This document shows positions 16,899-25,552 of a stretch of DNA of 64,000 bases, in pieces (position 1 is the first letter of the stretch; each line of letters begins with the position of its first letter). The translations under genes and the position numbers were made by a program. Source of the DNA: an uncultured Lachnospiraceae bacterium (GTDB lineage Bacteria > Bacillota > Clostridia > Lachnospirales > Lachnospiraceae); contig CACZJL010000006.1 in the NCBI GenBank assembly GCA_902781505.1, positions 1 through 64,000 of the forward strand, in the 5' to 3' direction. Below the pieces are notes generated by a model. The model was not told where the DNA came from. It saw only the letters and a program-made list of their open reading frames with translations, and ran no database searches.

Positions 16899-18122
16899 TT
16901 ATTTACTTAAGGACTGAATGTAGTTATCCATGTCATCTGCGATGAGCTTGGAGTAATGAACAGCGTCAACTACAGTCTTAGCGCCGGTTACAACGTCGCC
17001 GGATGCGAATACACCCTTCATTGTTGTCTCACCGGAATCGTCTGTCTTTAATGTACCGTTTGTATTGACCTGAAGATCCTTATCACGGTGAAGAAGCTTA
17101 TCCTGAGGAAGCTGAGATGCAGCAATGATGACTGTGTCACATGGAATCAGAACAGCTGTATCTTCAAGAACATTGACATGTCCATCTTCTGTAAGCTCTG
17201 TATCAGCCATGACAATACCATCATCTTCAATGCGGATTGGAGCCTTCTGGAATGCGAACTTCGCGCCATCGAGCTTTGCGTAATCTGCTTCGTCCTGGGA
17301 AGCGGAGATACGGTCACGACGAACATAAAGAGTTACGTTTCTTGCGCCCTGACGGATTGCGGTTCTTGCAACGTCCATAGCGGAATTGCCGGCACCGATG
17401 ATTGCAACGGTATCGCCTACATCAACAGCATCCGGATTGTTCAGATAGTTGATAGCAAAATGTACGTTACCGAACGTTTCTCCGGGAATGCGAAGACGTC
17501 TTGGCTTCCATGCACCGGTACCTACGTAAACTGCCTTATAGCCGTCATCAAAGAGATCCTGAATGGATGTAGACTGACCGATGGCAAAGTTTGGTCTTAA
17601 GTAGATTCCAAGTTCCTTTAACTTATCGGCATAACGATCAAGGATGGAATGAGGCAGACGGAAATTTGGAATACCATAGCGCATGATACCACCAATCTGG
17701 TCTCTTGCCTCGAATACTGTGATCTTGTAGCCACGGCTTGCAAGGATAATAGCGATTGTCATACCAGCAGGGCCGGAACCGATAACTGCAACCTTATTTC
17801 CGTTGTAAGGCTTCTTCTCAATCTTGATTCTTTCAAAGCAGGAATCGGAAATATAATTTTCAATCGCAGAGATATGTACAGGAGAACCCTTAATACCTCT
17901 TACACAGTGACCTTCGCACTGCTTCTGATGATCGCAGACTAAAGAACAGACAACCGATAATGGATTGTTATTGAACAGCATGTAAGCTGCCTCCATCATC
18001 TTATCCTCTTTTAAAAGACGGATCATTTCAGGAATATTTGTGTTAATAGGACAACCCTGTCTGCAACGCGGATTCTTGCACTGAAGACAACGATTTGCCT
18101 CGTCAATTACGTGTGATGCCAT
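16899..18122 (-). CDS. GltD-like FAD/NAD(P) oxidoreductase with N-terminal Fe-S domain
   Basis: 407 residues, similar to the small subunit of glutamate synthase and to related flavoprotein reductases. The N-terminal ferredoxin-like domain has CLQCKNPRCRQGCP and CSLVCDHQKQCEGHC. Two Rossmann motifs follow: VAVIGSGPAGM (FAD) and VAIIGAGNSAMDVA (NAD(P)H). The C-terminal GVFASGDVVTGAKTVVDAV closes the FAD site. No gltB-like large subunit is nearby, so it probably passes electrons to another partner or acts as a stand-alone reductase. It follows the aquaporin gene by 58 bases; a separate weak promoter with TATAAA is possible there. Confidence 0.86.
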   Translation of the reverse strand: MASHVIDEANRCLQCKNPRCRQGCPINTNIPEMIRLLKEDKMMEAAYMLFNNNPLSVVCSLVCDHQKQCEGHCVRGIKGSPVHISAIENYISDSCFERIKIEKKPYNGNKVAVIGSGPAGMTIAIILASRGYKITVFEARDQIGGIMRYGIPNFRLPHSILDRYADKLKELGIYLRPNFAIGQSTSIQDLFDDGYKAVYVGTGAWKPRRLRIPGETFGNVHFAINYLNNPDAVDVGDTVAIIGAGNSAMDVARTAIRQGARNVTLYVRRDRISASQDEADYAKLDGAKFAFQKAPIRIEDDGIVMADTELTEDGHVNVLEDTAVLIPCDTVIIAASQLPQDKLLHRDKDLQVNTNGTLKTDDSGETTMKGVFASGDVVTGAKTVVDAVHYSKLIADDMDNYIQSLSK

Positions 18123-18180
18123 TTTCTAAAATCCTCCACATTCTTCAAAATCAACCACTTTATAAGAGAGTATTTTAATT

Positions 18181-18945
18181 TTAAGCTTCCTCTTCGAACT
18201 CTTCTTTAACAACAGCCTTCTTTGGAGCCTGAAGTAAAACATAAACAAATGCTGCTAAGATGCCGCCTACTAATGGAGCTAGAACGAATAACCATCCCTG
18301 ACCAAGCGCAGAGGAATCCTTACCGCAAACGAATGCTGCTAAAGCAGGACCAAAGCTTCTTGCAGGGTTAACACTTGTACCTGTGATGCAGATACCAAAG
18401 ATGTGAACTGCTGTTAAAGTACCACCGATAATTAAGCCTGCGATATTTGCAAGCTCCTTCTTTGCTGTTACTGAAAGAACAACCCAGACAAAGATGAATG
18501 TTAAGATAATCTCAACAATTGCAGCGCCGATTGCATTAATGCCGACAAAGCTTGCTGCATCTCCATATCCGTTTGTTCCAAGACCCTGAAGGTTGTATCC
18601 GTACGTTGCATAGGAAGTAACCGTCTCCTGGTTGAATGTAAGTGTTAAACCAAACAGTGCGAAACCGGCTGCGATACCGCCTAAGAACTGAGCGATTACA
18701 TAGCCTGCGAAATCAGTCACAGACATGCGGCCTGTAACATACATCGCTACAGAAACTGCAGGGTTAACGTGTGAGCCGGAGATTTCTCCAACTGTGTAGC
18801 AAAGAGCTGTAAGAGTAAGACCAAAGATTAATGCAATACCAACAACTCCGAGGAATCCCTTGTATCCGCCTGTATAACTTGCTGCACCACAGCAAATAAA
18901 TGTAAGCAGGAATGTACCAAGAAATTCAGCAATGTACTTTTTCAT
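18181..18945 (-). CDS. Aquaporin (MIP family channel)
   Basis: 254 residues with six membrane segments. The two half-helix motifs are intact: GSHVNPAVSV near residue 60 and TSVNPARSFGPA near residue 190. The residues around the second NPA (TGTSVNPARS) fit a water-type channel more than a glycerol facilitator, which usually has an Asp after NPAR; selectivity is still an inference. A loop between segments 3 and 4 (about residues 105-130) is long and Gly/Tyr-rich. AGGAGG precedes the ATG. Its promoter is at 19061-19090. Confidence 0.9.
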   Translation of the reverse strand: MKKYIAEFLGTFLLTFICCGAASYTGGYKGFLGVVGIALIFGLTLTALCYTVGEISGSHVNPAVSVAMYVTGRMSVTDFAGYVIAQFLGGIAAGFALFGLTLTFNQETVTSYATYGYNLQGLGTNGYGDAASFVGINAIGAAIVEIILTFIFVWVVLSVTAKKELANIAGLIIGGTLTAVHIFGICITGTSVNPARSFGPALAAFVCGKDSSALGQGWLFVLAPLVGGILAAFVYVLLQAPKKAVVKEEFEEEA

Positions 18946-19060
18946 AAAAAGCCTCCTAAAATATTAGTGAATATCTAAGCCAGCCGGGCAGGAATGCCGG
19001 CGGCAGCCCTTAATACTAAGAACTTGTTCCCTCCAGATATCCCATTTTTACAACCATTAT

Positions 19061-19090
19061 ATTATACTCCCTTTCCCGTAGTTCTTACAA
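19061..19090 (-). promoter_or_regulatory. Promoter of the aquaporin gene
   Basis: Minus-strand TTGTAA (19085-19090), 18 bases, then TATAAT (19061-19066), with a second overlapping TATAAT at 19056-19061. The transcript would have a leader of about 110 bases containing a G/C-rich bulged hairpin (GCCGG with CCGGC arms, about 18980-18999). Confidence 0.62.
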
Positions 19091-19102
19091 GTAGACGGAA
19101 TT

Positions 19103-20929
19103 TTAAAAGAGACCTGAAAGTCCATACATCTCACCGAATGCAACACCTTCGTCTCCTGCAGGGATGCGCTCACCCAATAGTACGGTGAATCCCGCTCCCT
19201 CAAGTCTGTTGACCACGAGCTCTGCTAACATTCCATTATTAAAACAGGAACCCGCAAGTGCCACCACATTGATATCCGTCAGTTTTCTCGTCATGTCGCA
19301 CATCTCAAGAATCCAGTCCGTAACTGCTACCAGCACACCTGCCGCCAGTGTTTCGGGAGGAACTCCTTCTGACAGAGCATCCACCATACGGTCAAACAAT
19401 TCAAACGTATCACCGACTGGCCAGGAAACATCCGGATCCTTGATTACAGGAATCCGAAGATGATATGGGGTCTTTGCCTGCACTGCCTTCTGCGTTAACA
19501 GATTCAGGGCCTCACCCTCATAGGTACACTTAACCGTGAATCCAAGAAGTGCTGCAACCACGGTGAAAAAGGCCTCCATCGAACTCGATGTCATCAGTCC
19601 AATTTTATGAAGAACCGCTGCATATGCAAGATCTGCCTTCCTGCCATTCAGCCAGGAAAGCTCGCCTGCACGAACGGACAGCGGCTTTTTATCAGCTGCC
19701 TCAGGCTCAGGCACACCTCCGCCAAAAGCGAGACGGATGTCAAGTGAAGCCAGATAGCTGTAGGCAAGTGACTCAGCAGCTAACTCACCCTCGCCGTCGC
19801 CAATCATGCGAACCGGCAGAATTGACCCGATACGATGCAGATCACGTCCCTCCGTCAGGAACATCTCGCCGCCCCAGAGCGACTTATCTTCTCCCACATG
19901 AGCTCCATCAAGCACCATGCAGATAGTCTTTTCATTCGAACCCATTTCAAACAACACAGACGCCGCATGAGCCTTGTGATGCTGAATGTGAATCCAGGGG
20001 CCTGCACCCGGATGTGCAGCTGTATAGCCCGCTGCCGCTGTCGAAATTCCTCCGGAGAAATCTGCATAAAACTTCTTATATTTGCCAGCCGGCACCTGCC
20101 TGTTATACAGAGCCATCTGTCCCGGATGCGACAAATCCGCCCATCTTCCGGATACAAACAGACTCTCTTCATCCATCATGACAAATGTCCCGTCTTTTGC
20201 GGCACCTGCTGCGAAGCTGGCCACCGTGCCGGGAGCGTCAAGCTTTCGTCTCACTCCCGCAAGTCCCTGACCAATCCGCACCGTCTGTCTTCTGCCGGAA
20301 ATAAAACGAACCACCGCAGGCTCCTGCGGATTCTTCATCCCTCTTTCCTCTGAAAGCAAAAAGACATCACGGTCAAGACCGCTTCCAATGCAGGCGCCAA
20401 TCAGCCATTCCAGTGCCTGACCTGCTGTCTGCACCATCGGCTCATCATGAACATTCAGACTGGTAATCACAAGAGGGCCGGTTATAGCAGTCAGTTTCGT
20501 CATTAAAGAACCGCTCGCAAGCACCGCTCCCATTTCCAGAAATTCGCGTGTCACCTCATCGTATTTCGGCTCCTCCTTCTTTAACAGGACAATCGGATGA
20601 AAACGGCCGGCAAGCTCCTCTTCCTCCGCAAGTTCAAGAAAGAAGCCGGCTCCCGCACCGGTATCACCCGAGCATTTCTGTACACTGAGAAGGTCCGGAT
20701 AAACAAACGCAAAAGGCCGAATCATCGACTTCTTCAGCGCCCGCACCGTCTTAACCGGCGAGACAATCGGCTGACAGACAAGATAAAATCCTGCCTCACC
20801 CTGAATAGCCGCAATTCCGCCCGCCATCACACAATCGGCAGCTTCCTTTATCTCATCTGTTTGTCCCTGAAAGACGGAACGCACCGGATTCGCAATCCGC
20901 TTCCCGTCACGATAGACATACGTTAACAT
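19103..20929 (-). CDS. HypF-like carbamoyltransferase (YrdC domain plus Kae1-like domain)
   Basis: 608 residues. The N-terminal part (about 15-200) resembles the YrdC/Sua5 domain of HypF, which makes carbamoyl-adenylate. The rest resembles the Kae1-like transferase: a metal site in HIQHHKAHAAS, LDGAHVGEDKSLWGGE, AGSCFNNGMLAE and PAGDEGVAFGE. The acylphosphatase domain and zinc fingers that begin true HypF are absent; the protein starts directly with MLTYVYRDG. No hydrogenase genes are in the window. It could act on a non-hydrogenase acceptor or use carbamoyl phosphate processed elsewhere. It starts three bases after the nudC stop, with GAGG and AAGGA upstream. Confidence 0.78.
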   Translation of the reverse strand: MLTYVYRDGKRIANPVRSVFQGQTDEIKEAADCVMAGGIAAIQGEAGFYLVCQPIVSPVKTVRALKKSMIRPFAFVYPDLLSVQKCSGDTGAGAGFFLELAEEEELAGRFHPIVLLKKEEPKYDEVTREFLEMGAVLASGSLMTKLTAITGPLVITSLNVHDEPMVQTAGQALEWLIGACIGSGLDRDVFLLSEERGMKNPQEPAVVRFISGRRQTVRIGQGLAGVRRKLDAPGTVASFAAGAAKDGTFVMMDEESLFVSGRWADLSHPGQMALYNRQVPAGKYKKFYADFSGGISTAAAGYTAAHPGAGPWIHIQHHKAHAASVLFEMGSNEKTICMVLDGAHVGEDKSLWGGEMFLTEGRDLHRIGSILPVRMIGDGEGELAAESLAYSYLASLDIRLAFGGGVPEPEAADKKPLSVRAGELSWLNGRKADLAYAAVLHKIGLMTSSSMEAFFTVVAALLGFTVKCTYEGEALNLLTQKAVQAKTPYHLRIPVIKDPDVSWPVGDTFELFDRMVDALSEGVPPETLAAGVLVAVTDWILEMCDMTRKLTDINVVALAGSCFNNGMLAELVVNRLEGAGFTVLLGERIPAGDEGVAFGEMYGLSGLF

Positions 20930-20932
20930 TCC

Positions 20933-21805
20933 TTACCTCTTCGTATGGTCATTTTTGAACTTCTCCATCATCTCCCTCGTCAGACTCACGTGATCCGGCT
21001 CAATCTCCATCTCTGAAGCCTTAAACCACTCCGCACACTTAAGTTCCTCTTCCTCGAGAGTGATTTCATCCGAGCCATCCAGATCGCAATAGAAACCAGC
21101 AAGCAGACTGCCTGACAATCCCCATGGCTGACTCTTATAATATCGAATGTTCTTAACCTTTAATCCAACCTCTTCCATCACCTCACGGCGCACCGTCTCC
21201 TCAAGCGTCTCACCAATCTCCGTGAAACCCGCAAGCAGCGCATAGTGATGATAGTCTCCTCTGGCATATTTACTCATCAAAATTCGGTCCCCGTCTGTAA
21301 CCCCCACAATAACAGCCGGAGAAATCTTTGGATAAACCGCATTTCCGCAGGTCTCGCAGTGCATCATGCGTTCCCTGTGATCCGGATGCAGATGTCCGCC
21401 GCATCGACCGCAGAACTGGTTATCCCGATACCATATATAAAGATGATACGCTGTAATAGCGGCAAATGCCATATATTTCGGCCTGAATCTTCTAAATGTG
21501 TTCACGTGCATGAATTCAAATCCTTCCGGAACCCAGCCAAACTCCTCTTGCCTTTTCACATCGCGAGGAAACATCATAAAATACTTCTCGTCCTCAACAG
21601 AGAGAAGATAGGTAAAGTGATACTCCTTTACCACCTCTGCCGGCACATCTTCAAACTTCAGATACTGAACCTGGCTTTCTTCTGCAACATGCGCCAGAAT
21701 CTGATTATTCTGAAACACAAAAACAACATCGTTCGCCGATGGCTTATCCTCGTGGTACTGATTAAAAAGCTTCATCGGACCAATATCCTGAATCATATCA
21801 TGCAT
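20933..21805 (-). CDS. nudC: NAD(+)/NADH diphosphatase (NudC-like)
   Basis: 290 residues from the ATG at 21805, which has AAAGGAG upstream. A four-Cys zinc ribbon (CGRCGG and HCETCG) precedes the Nudix box GFTEIGETLEETVRREVMEE. The NADH-pyrophosphatase tag is present as SQPWGLSGSLLAGF. NudC enzymes cleave NAD(H) to NMN(H) and AMP and remove NAD caps from RNA. The frame is open to 21832 without a better start. The gene directly precedes the HypF-like gene and is probably co-transcribed with it; any functional link is unknown. Confidence 0.9.
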   Translation of the reverse strand: MHDMIQDIGPMKLFNQYHEDKPSANDVVFVFQNNQILAHVAEESQVQYLKFEDVPAEVVKEYHFTYLLSVEDEKYFMMFPRDVKRQEEFGWVPEGFEFMHVNTFRRFRPKYMAFAAITAYHLYIWYRDNQFCGRCGGHLHPDHRERMMHCETCGNAVYPKISPAVIVGVTDGDRILMSKYARGDYHHYALLAGFTEIGETLEETVRREVMEEVGLKVKNIRYYKSQPWGLSGSLLAGFYCDLDGSDEITLEEEELKCAEWFKASEMEIEPDHVSLTREMMEKFKNDHTKR

Positions 21806-21833
21806 AACAATCTCCTTTACTTCCCGTCGCACT

Positions 21834-21870
21834 TAAAAACGGGACTGTGAACCTCGCCCACAGCCCCGTT
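21834..21870 (-). terminator. Rho-independent terminator after the GTPase gene
   Basis: On the minus strand a stem of about 12 pairs (AACGGGGCTGTG with CACAGTCCCGTT, one G-U pair) is followed by TTTTT. It lies 15 bases past the stop at 21885 and 29 bases before the nudC ATG, so it may act as a partial terminator or attenuator for nudC. Confidence 0.85.
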
Positions 21871-21884
21871 GCCTGTTTTAGTAA

Positions 21885-22832
21885 TCAGAATGAAACAACC
21901 AGATTCTTCGGTGCTTCCGCTGCCTCTAAAGACTTACAGTAAAGAACCGGGCCCTTCTTCTTGTAGGCCTTCTGGAATTCATAACGAACCTCTGCTGTCA
22001 CAGTAACCCATGCCTTATTCTCGAAATCCTTAATCTGATCAGAGAAGGCAATGTAACCAATAAACTGCATATCCGCAGCACAACAGGTCATAACCTGACG
22101 GCCGGGAACGAAGTTCTTATCCTTAAAGAACTTATTCTTTAAAATCTGTCCTTTGATACGAATCGTCTTACCCTCGTAAGCTTCCGGTCTCTCGGAAACA
22201 TCCATATACCAGATGCCGTAGTCATCATCTTCGATTTCCACGATATCAGCATTTAAATCATATGGAAGCTGAGAAGATACAGGCATCTGATCGCCGTTAT
22301 CATCCTCAAAGATAACCTGAAGATTACCATTTAAAGCACGCATGCTGCGACGGTAAGAACCTAAATCCATGTCTGCCTTACAACGGTTAAAGATTACCAT
22401 ATCTGCCTGCTTTACAGACTCAGCCATGATAGACTTCATGTTCTGCCACTGCACCTGGAACATTCCGGCATCCATCAGAGTGATAGACTGATAAATCTGC
22501 CAGCCGTTCGGCTTTGCTACATTTTCCACGAGGGATGGTTCCCACATGCCATTATATTCAACAATAACAACCCATGGGTCGTACTGCTTATCAAGCTGTT
22601 CAAGCTTCGCAGGAGTAAACTCCTCCTTCTCCAAAACAACCATATCTACGCCGTTCTTCTTTAACAGCCCTTCATCATATTCCTCATCGCCCTCTTCACA
22701 GACAATCAGAAGCTTCTTCTGTGCTTCTTCAAACTGCCCCATCTCAATGGTATCCTGAATGAAGGAAGTCTTACCGGAATCTAACTGACCGTTGATGAGA
22801 AACATCGGGATTGCATATTCCTGTCCTGCCAT
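21885..22832 (-). CDS. CobW-like P-loop GTPase with TIGR03943-like C-terminal domain
   Basis: 315 residues. The N-terminal P-loop reads FLINGQLDSGKTSFIQD (residues 12-28), and NRCKAD supplies a guanine-specificity-like motif. The CxCC metal motif of CobW proteins is missing. The C-terminal part, with FVPGRQVMTCCAADMQFIGY, resembles the TIGR03943/YcgQ domain, which is normally found in a membrane protein paired with a YcgR-type permease. Here it is fused to a GTPase. It lies 53 bases downstream of the His-rich CobW gene, most likely in one operon, so a metal-handling role is a fair inference. Confidence 0.74.
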   Translation of the reverse strand: MAGQEYAIPMFLINGQLDSGKTSFIQDTIEMGQFEEAQKKLLIVCEEGDEEYDEGLLKKNGVDMVVLEKEEFTPAKLEQLDKQYDPWVVIVEYNGMWEPSLVENVAKPNGWQIYQSITLMDAGMFQVQWQNMKSIMAESVKQADMVIFNRCKADMDLGSYRRSMRALNGNLQVIFEDDNGDQMPVSSQLPYDLNADIVEIEDDDYGIWYMDVSERPEAYEGKTIRIKGQILKNKFFKDKNFVPGRQVMTCCAADMQFIGYIAFSDQIKDFENKAWVTVTAEVRYEFQKAYKKKGPVLYCKSLEAAEAPKNLVVSF

Positions 22833-22885
22833 TTATTCTATCCTTTCAAAAATCCTTGCGGAGCGTCCGCACGCCTTCGTCTGCA

Positions 22886-23983
22886 TTAAAGTCCGAAAAG
22901 TTCCTTTAACTTATCTTCCTTTAACTCAGAACCGATTACACAGATCTTACCTGTAACTTCAGGAGAACCGTCACGTACTTCGTACTCTTCCGGAACTAAG
23001 TCAAAGAATAACCACTTGCCTTCCGGTGTTGGAAGCATTCCCTTTGCACGAAGGATTACACCATACTCTTCGGAATTATCTGCAAGTGTCTTTAAAATTT
23101 TTTCTAATCGAGCCTCTTCAAACTTCTCAGGTGTTTCCTGACCCCAGGAAGTGAAGACATCATCAGCGTGGTGATGATGGTGATGATCATGGTCGTGGCA
23201 GCCACATGTGCAGTTCTCATCATGCTCATGGTGATGATGCTCATGCTCGTCGTGGTCATGATCATGGTCATGATCGTGGCAACCGCAATCGCAGTTATCG
23301 TCGTGATCGTGGTGATGATGGTGCTCGTGCTCATGCTCTTCGTGTGCCTTCTCGGCAGCTTCCTTCAGCATCTGCATCTCAAGATCATCAACATTTTCCA
23401 TAGCATTTAAAATCTGCTGGCCTGTGATATCATCCCAAGGAGTTGTAATAATTGTAGCCTTTGGATTCTTCTCGCGAATCATCTCAATCGCCTTATCGAG
23501 CTTATCCTTGGAAACATTCTGAGTACGGCTTAATACAATCGTTCCGGCGTGCTCAATCTGGTTGTTGAAGAACTCACCGAAGTTCTTCATGTAAACCTTA
23601 ACCTTGGATGCATCCGCAACCGTAGAAGCACTGTTTAAAACAATCTCGTCATCCATATGAAGATTTGTAACCGCAGCCATAACGTCAGAAAGCTTGCCAA
23701 CGCCTGATGGTTCGATAATAATACGATCCGGATGATAAGTCTCAATTACTTCCTTAAGAGAAGTTTCGAAATCACCTGCTAAAGAACAGCAGATACAGCC
23801 GGAATTCATTTCCTTAATCTCGATACCGGAATTCTGAAGGAAACCTCCATCAATACCGATTTCACCATATTCATTTTCAATTAATACAACCTTCTCATCC
23901 TTTAAAGATTCCTTTAAAAGCTTGCTGATAAGAGTTGTCTTACCAGCTCCTAAAAATCCGGAGATAATGTCAATTTTAGTCAT
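22886..23983 (-). CDS. CobW/ZNG-type GTPase with His-rich metal-binding insert
   Basis: 365 residues. Walker A GFLGAGKTT (9-17), the metal motif GCICC (62-66), and EPSG after the central strand are all intact, as in CobW-family metallochaperones. Between the GTPase and the C-terminal domain lies a remarkable insert (about 214-272) made of His/Asp/Glu runs with two nearly identical cores, DNCDCGCHDHDHDHDHD and ENCTCGCHDHDHHHHHH. Such inserts bind zinc or other divalent metals. A promoter with a CIRCE-like operator lies upstream. AAGGAAG precedes the ATG. Zinc as the metal is likely but not proven. Confidence 0.9.
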   Translation of the reverse strand: MTKIDIISGFLGAGKTTLISKLLKESLKDEKVVLIENEYGEIGIDGGFLQNSGIEIKEMNSGCICCSLAGDFETSLKEVIETYHPDRIIIEPSGVGKLSDVMAAVTNLHMDDEIVLNSASTVADASKVKVYMKNFGEFFNNQIEHAGTIVLSRTQNVSKDKLDKAIEMIREKNPKATIITTPWDDITGQQILNAMENVDDLEMQMLKEAAEKAHEEHEHEHHHHHDHDDNCDCGCHDHDHDHDHDEHEHHHHEHDENCTCGCHDHDHHHHHHADDVFTSWGQETPEKFEEARLEKILKTLADNSEEYGVILRAKGMLPTPEGKWLFFDLVPEEYEVRDGSPEVTGKICVIGSELKEDKLKELFGL

Positions 23984-24058
23984 TTAAAATACTTCCTTTC
24001 TTCACGCGCATATCTTGAGGGGTACAAAACCCGAAAGGATAAATTGCGCAGCTTAATT

Positions 24059-24085
24059 TTAGCCACTAAATAAAGCGAGTGCTAA
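24059..24085. promoter_or_regulatory. CIRCE-like inverted repeat (HrcA operator candidate)
   Basis: The right half GAGTGCTAA (24077-24085) matches the CIRCE half-site 9 of 9. The left half TTAGCCACT (24059-24067) keeps TTAGC, and the gap is exactly nine bases, giving the 27-base geometry of CIRCE. It lies just downstream of the -10 box of the CobW promoter, where HrcA operators normally sit. It also overlaps a terminator-like stem, so the perfect half could be coincidental. Confidence 0.4.
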
Positions 24086-24100
24086 TTCCACACTCGCTTT
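24062..24100 (-). terminator. Terminator-like hairpin downstream of aroA
   Basis: A perfect ten-base stem, AAAGCGAGTG (24072-24081) with CACTCGCTTT (24091-24100), around a nine-base loop. On the minus strand it is followed by a weak T-rich tail (TTTATTTAG). It is about 105 bases past the aroA stop and lies inside the leader of the next gene, so it may be an operator or leader structure instead. Confidence 0.5.
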
Positions 24101-24101
24101 C

Positions 24102-24130
24102 ATTATACACAAGTTGTCAAGCCTTCCCAA
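24102..24130 (-). promoter_or_regulatory. Promoter of the CobW-type gene pair
   Basis: Minus-strand TTGGGA (24125-24130), a 17-base spacer and a perfect TATAAT (24102-24107). The start codon is about 110 bases downstream, and the leader carries the hairpin and CIRCE-like site. Confidence 0.6.
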
Positions 24131-24206
24131 ACCCGCATAAACACTAGATTCTTAAAAAAACAGAAATCAAAAAATGCAATTCATTTACATTTTTCTGTGC
24201 TGAAAA

Positions 24207-25490
24207 TTATCGTAATTCCTCTAAAACTTCAAAATAATTTTCAAACGTCTTGCCGCAGCATTCATAATCATCAATCACAATGCCGGCCTCTCTCAAACCA
24301 ATCAGGGCAAATGACATTGCCATGCGGTGATCATTATACGTTGTCACCATGCAAGGCTTCACCTCTCCCGGGCGTATCAGAATAGCGTCGCCCTCATCCT
24401 CCGCATGAATTCCAAGACGCTTCAGTTCTGTCACAATCGCAGTAATACGATCCGACTCCTGAAGACGGATGTGCCCGATATGCGTGATGTGTACCGGTCC
24501 CTCGGCAAATGGCGCAATCGCAGCCAGAGTCATGCTCTGATCGGAGAAATCCTCCATATCTACCGTAATTCCCTGCAATTTGCCAGATTCCGGTCCGGTC
24601 ACGGTAACACCCTTCTCTCCTTCGGTCACCTTGCATCCCATCTGCTCTAACACAGATAAGAACTTCTTGTCGCCCTGCATAGAATTAAGATAAACGCGGT
24701 TCACCGTAACACTTCCGCCAAGGATCGCTGCTGCCGCATAGAAATAGCAGGCTGCAGAAACATCCGGCTCAATCCGGTAGAATGCTGCAGAATAGCACTG
24801 CTCCTTCGGAATCGTAAACGTCTTCGATCCGCTCTCATGCTTCACTTCCACGCCGAACTGCGTCATCATGTGGGTTGTAATCTGAACATACGCACCCTCT
24901 GCTCTATCACCCGTGATATGAATCTCAAGCTTATGACCGGACATTGGAGCTGTCATTAACAGGGCGCTTAAGAACTGCGTACTCTTTGTTGTATCAATGG
25001 TAACTTCCGTCTTATGCTTACTGGTTCCCTTCACCACAACCGGAAGATGTCCTTCCTTCTCGAGGTAAGTGAACTCTGCACCCAGACTTGTAAGTGCGTC
25101 AAAAAGCTGCTTCATCGGACGCTTCTTCATCTGGTCTGAGCACCGGATAGTATAGGTTCCATCGGCAAATGCAAGCATTGTCGTGAGGAATCTTGCTGCG
25201 GTTCCGGCGGAGCCGACATAAATCTCGGCCTCTTTTTTCGGAATCTTTCCGCTGCATCCATGCACAATGACTTCTTTTTCCACCTCATTGGATTCAATTA
25301 CAAATCCAAGAGAAACAAGGCTGCTTAAGAAATATCTGGAGTCATCAGAAAATAAAGCTCCCTCTAATGTACTCACGCCATCTCCTAATGCTGCCATTAA
25401 AAGTGCTCGATTTGTGATACTCTTTGATCCCGGCACCGAAACAGAACAGTTCAGTGTATGGTCAACTGTTTTCACCTCATATTGTGACAT
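24207..25490 (-). CDS. aroA: 3-phosphoshikimate 1-carboxyvinyltransferase (EPSP synthase)
   Basis: 427 residues, normal length. Shikimate-3-phosphate contacts appear in VPGSKSITNRAL (N-terminus) and the PEP/glyphosate loop in GSAGTAARFLTTML. QESDRI and YNDHRMAMS complete the active site. It catalyses the sixth step of the shikimate pathway in the cytoplasm. The loop is a variant of the usual GNAGTAMR, as in other Clostridia, so herbicide sensitivity should not be assumed. It lies 62 bases after citrate synthase on the same strand; no other aromatic pathway gene is in the window. Confidence 0.94.
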   Translation of the reverse strand: MSQYEVKTVDHTLNCSVSVPGSKSITNRALLMAALGDGVSTLEGALFSDDSRYFLSSLVSLGFVIESNEVEKEVIVHGCSGKIPKKEAEIYVGSAGTAARFLTTMLAFADGTYTIRCSDQMKKRPMKQLFDALTSLGAEFTYLEKEGHLPVVVKGTSKHKTEVTIDTTKSTQFLSALLMTAPMSGHKLEIHITGDRAEGAYVQITTHMMTQFGVEVKHESGSKTFTIPKEQCYSAAFYRIEPDVSAACYFYAAAAILGGSVTVNRVYLNSMQGDKKFLSVLEQMGCKVTEGEKGVTVTGPESGKLQGITVDMEDFSDQSMTLAAIAPFAEGPVHITHIGHIRLQESDRITAIVTELKRLGIHAEDEGDAILIRPGEVKPCMVTTYNDHRMAMSFALIGLREAGIVIDDYECCGKTFENYFEVLEELR

Positions 25491-25552
25491 GGTTCTTACT
25501 TCCTTTAATCGTAATTATCCTGCGGGAAGAGTTTCTGCTCCCGCCTTAACCT

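Noticed and set aside
19103..20929. Reading this gene as TsaD, the tRNA threonylcarbamoyl transferase
   Set aside because: The YrdC-like part, the LWGGE segment and the length point to the HypF/TobZ branch; TsaD is shorter and lacks an N-terminal YrdC domain.
23168..23410. Met/Val-rich frames opposite the His-rich insert
   Set aside because: They are translations of the repetitive CAT/GAT codons in other frames.
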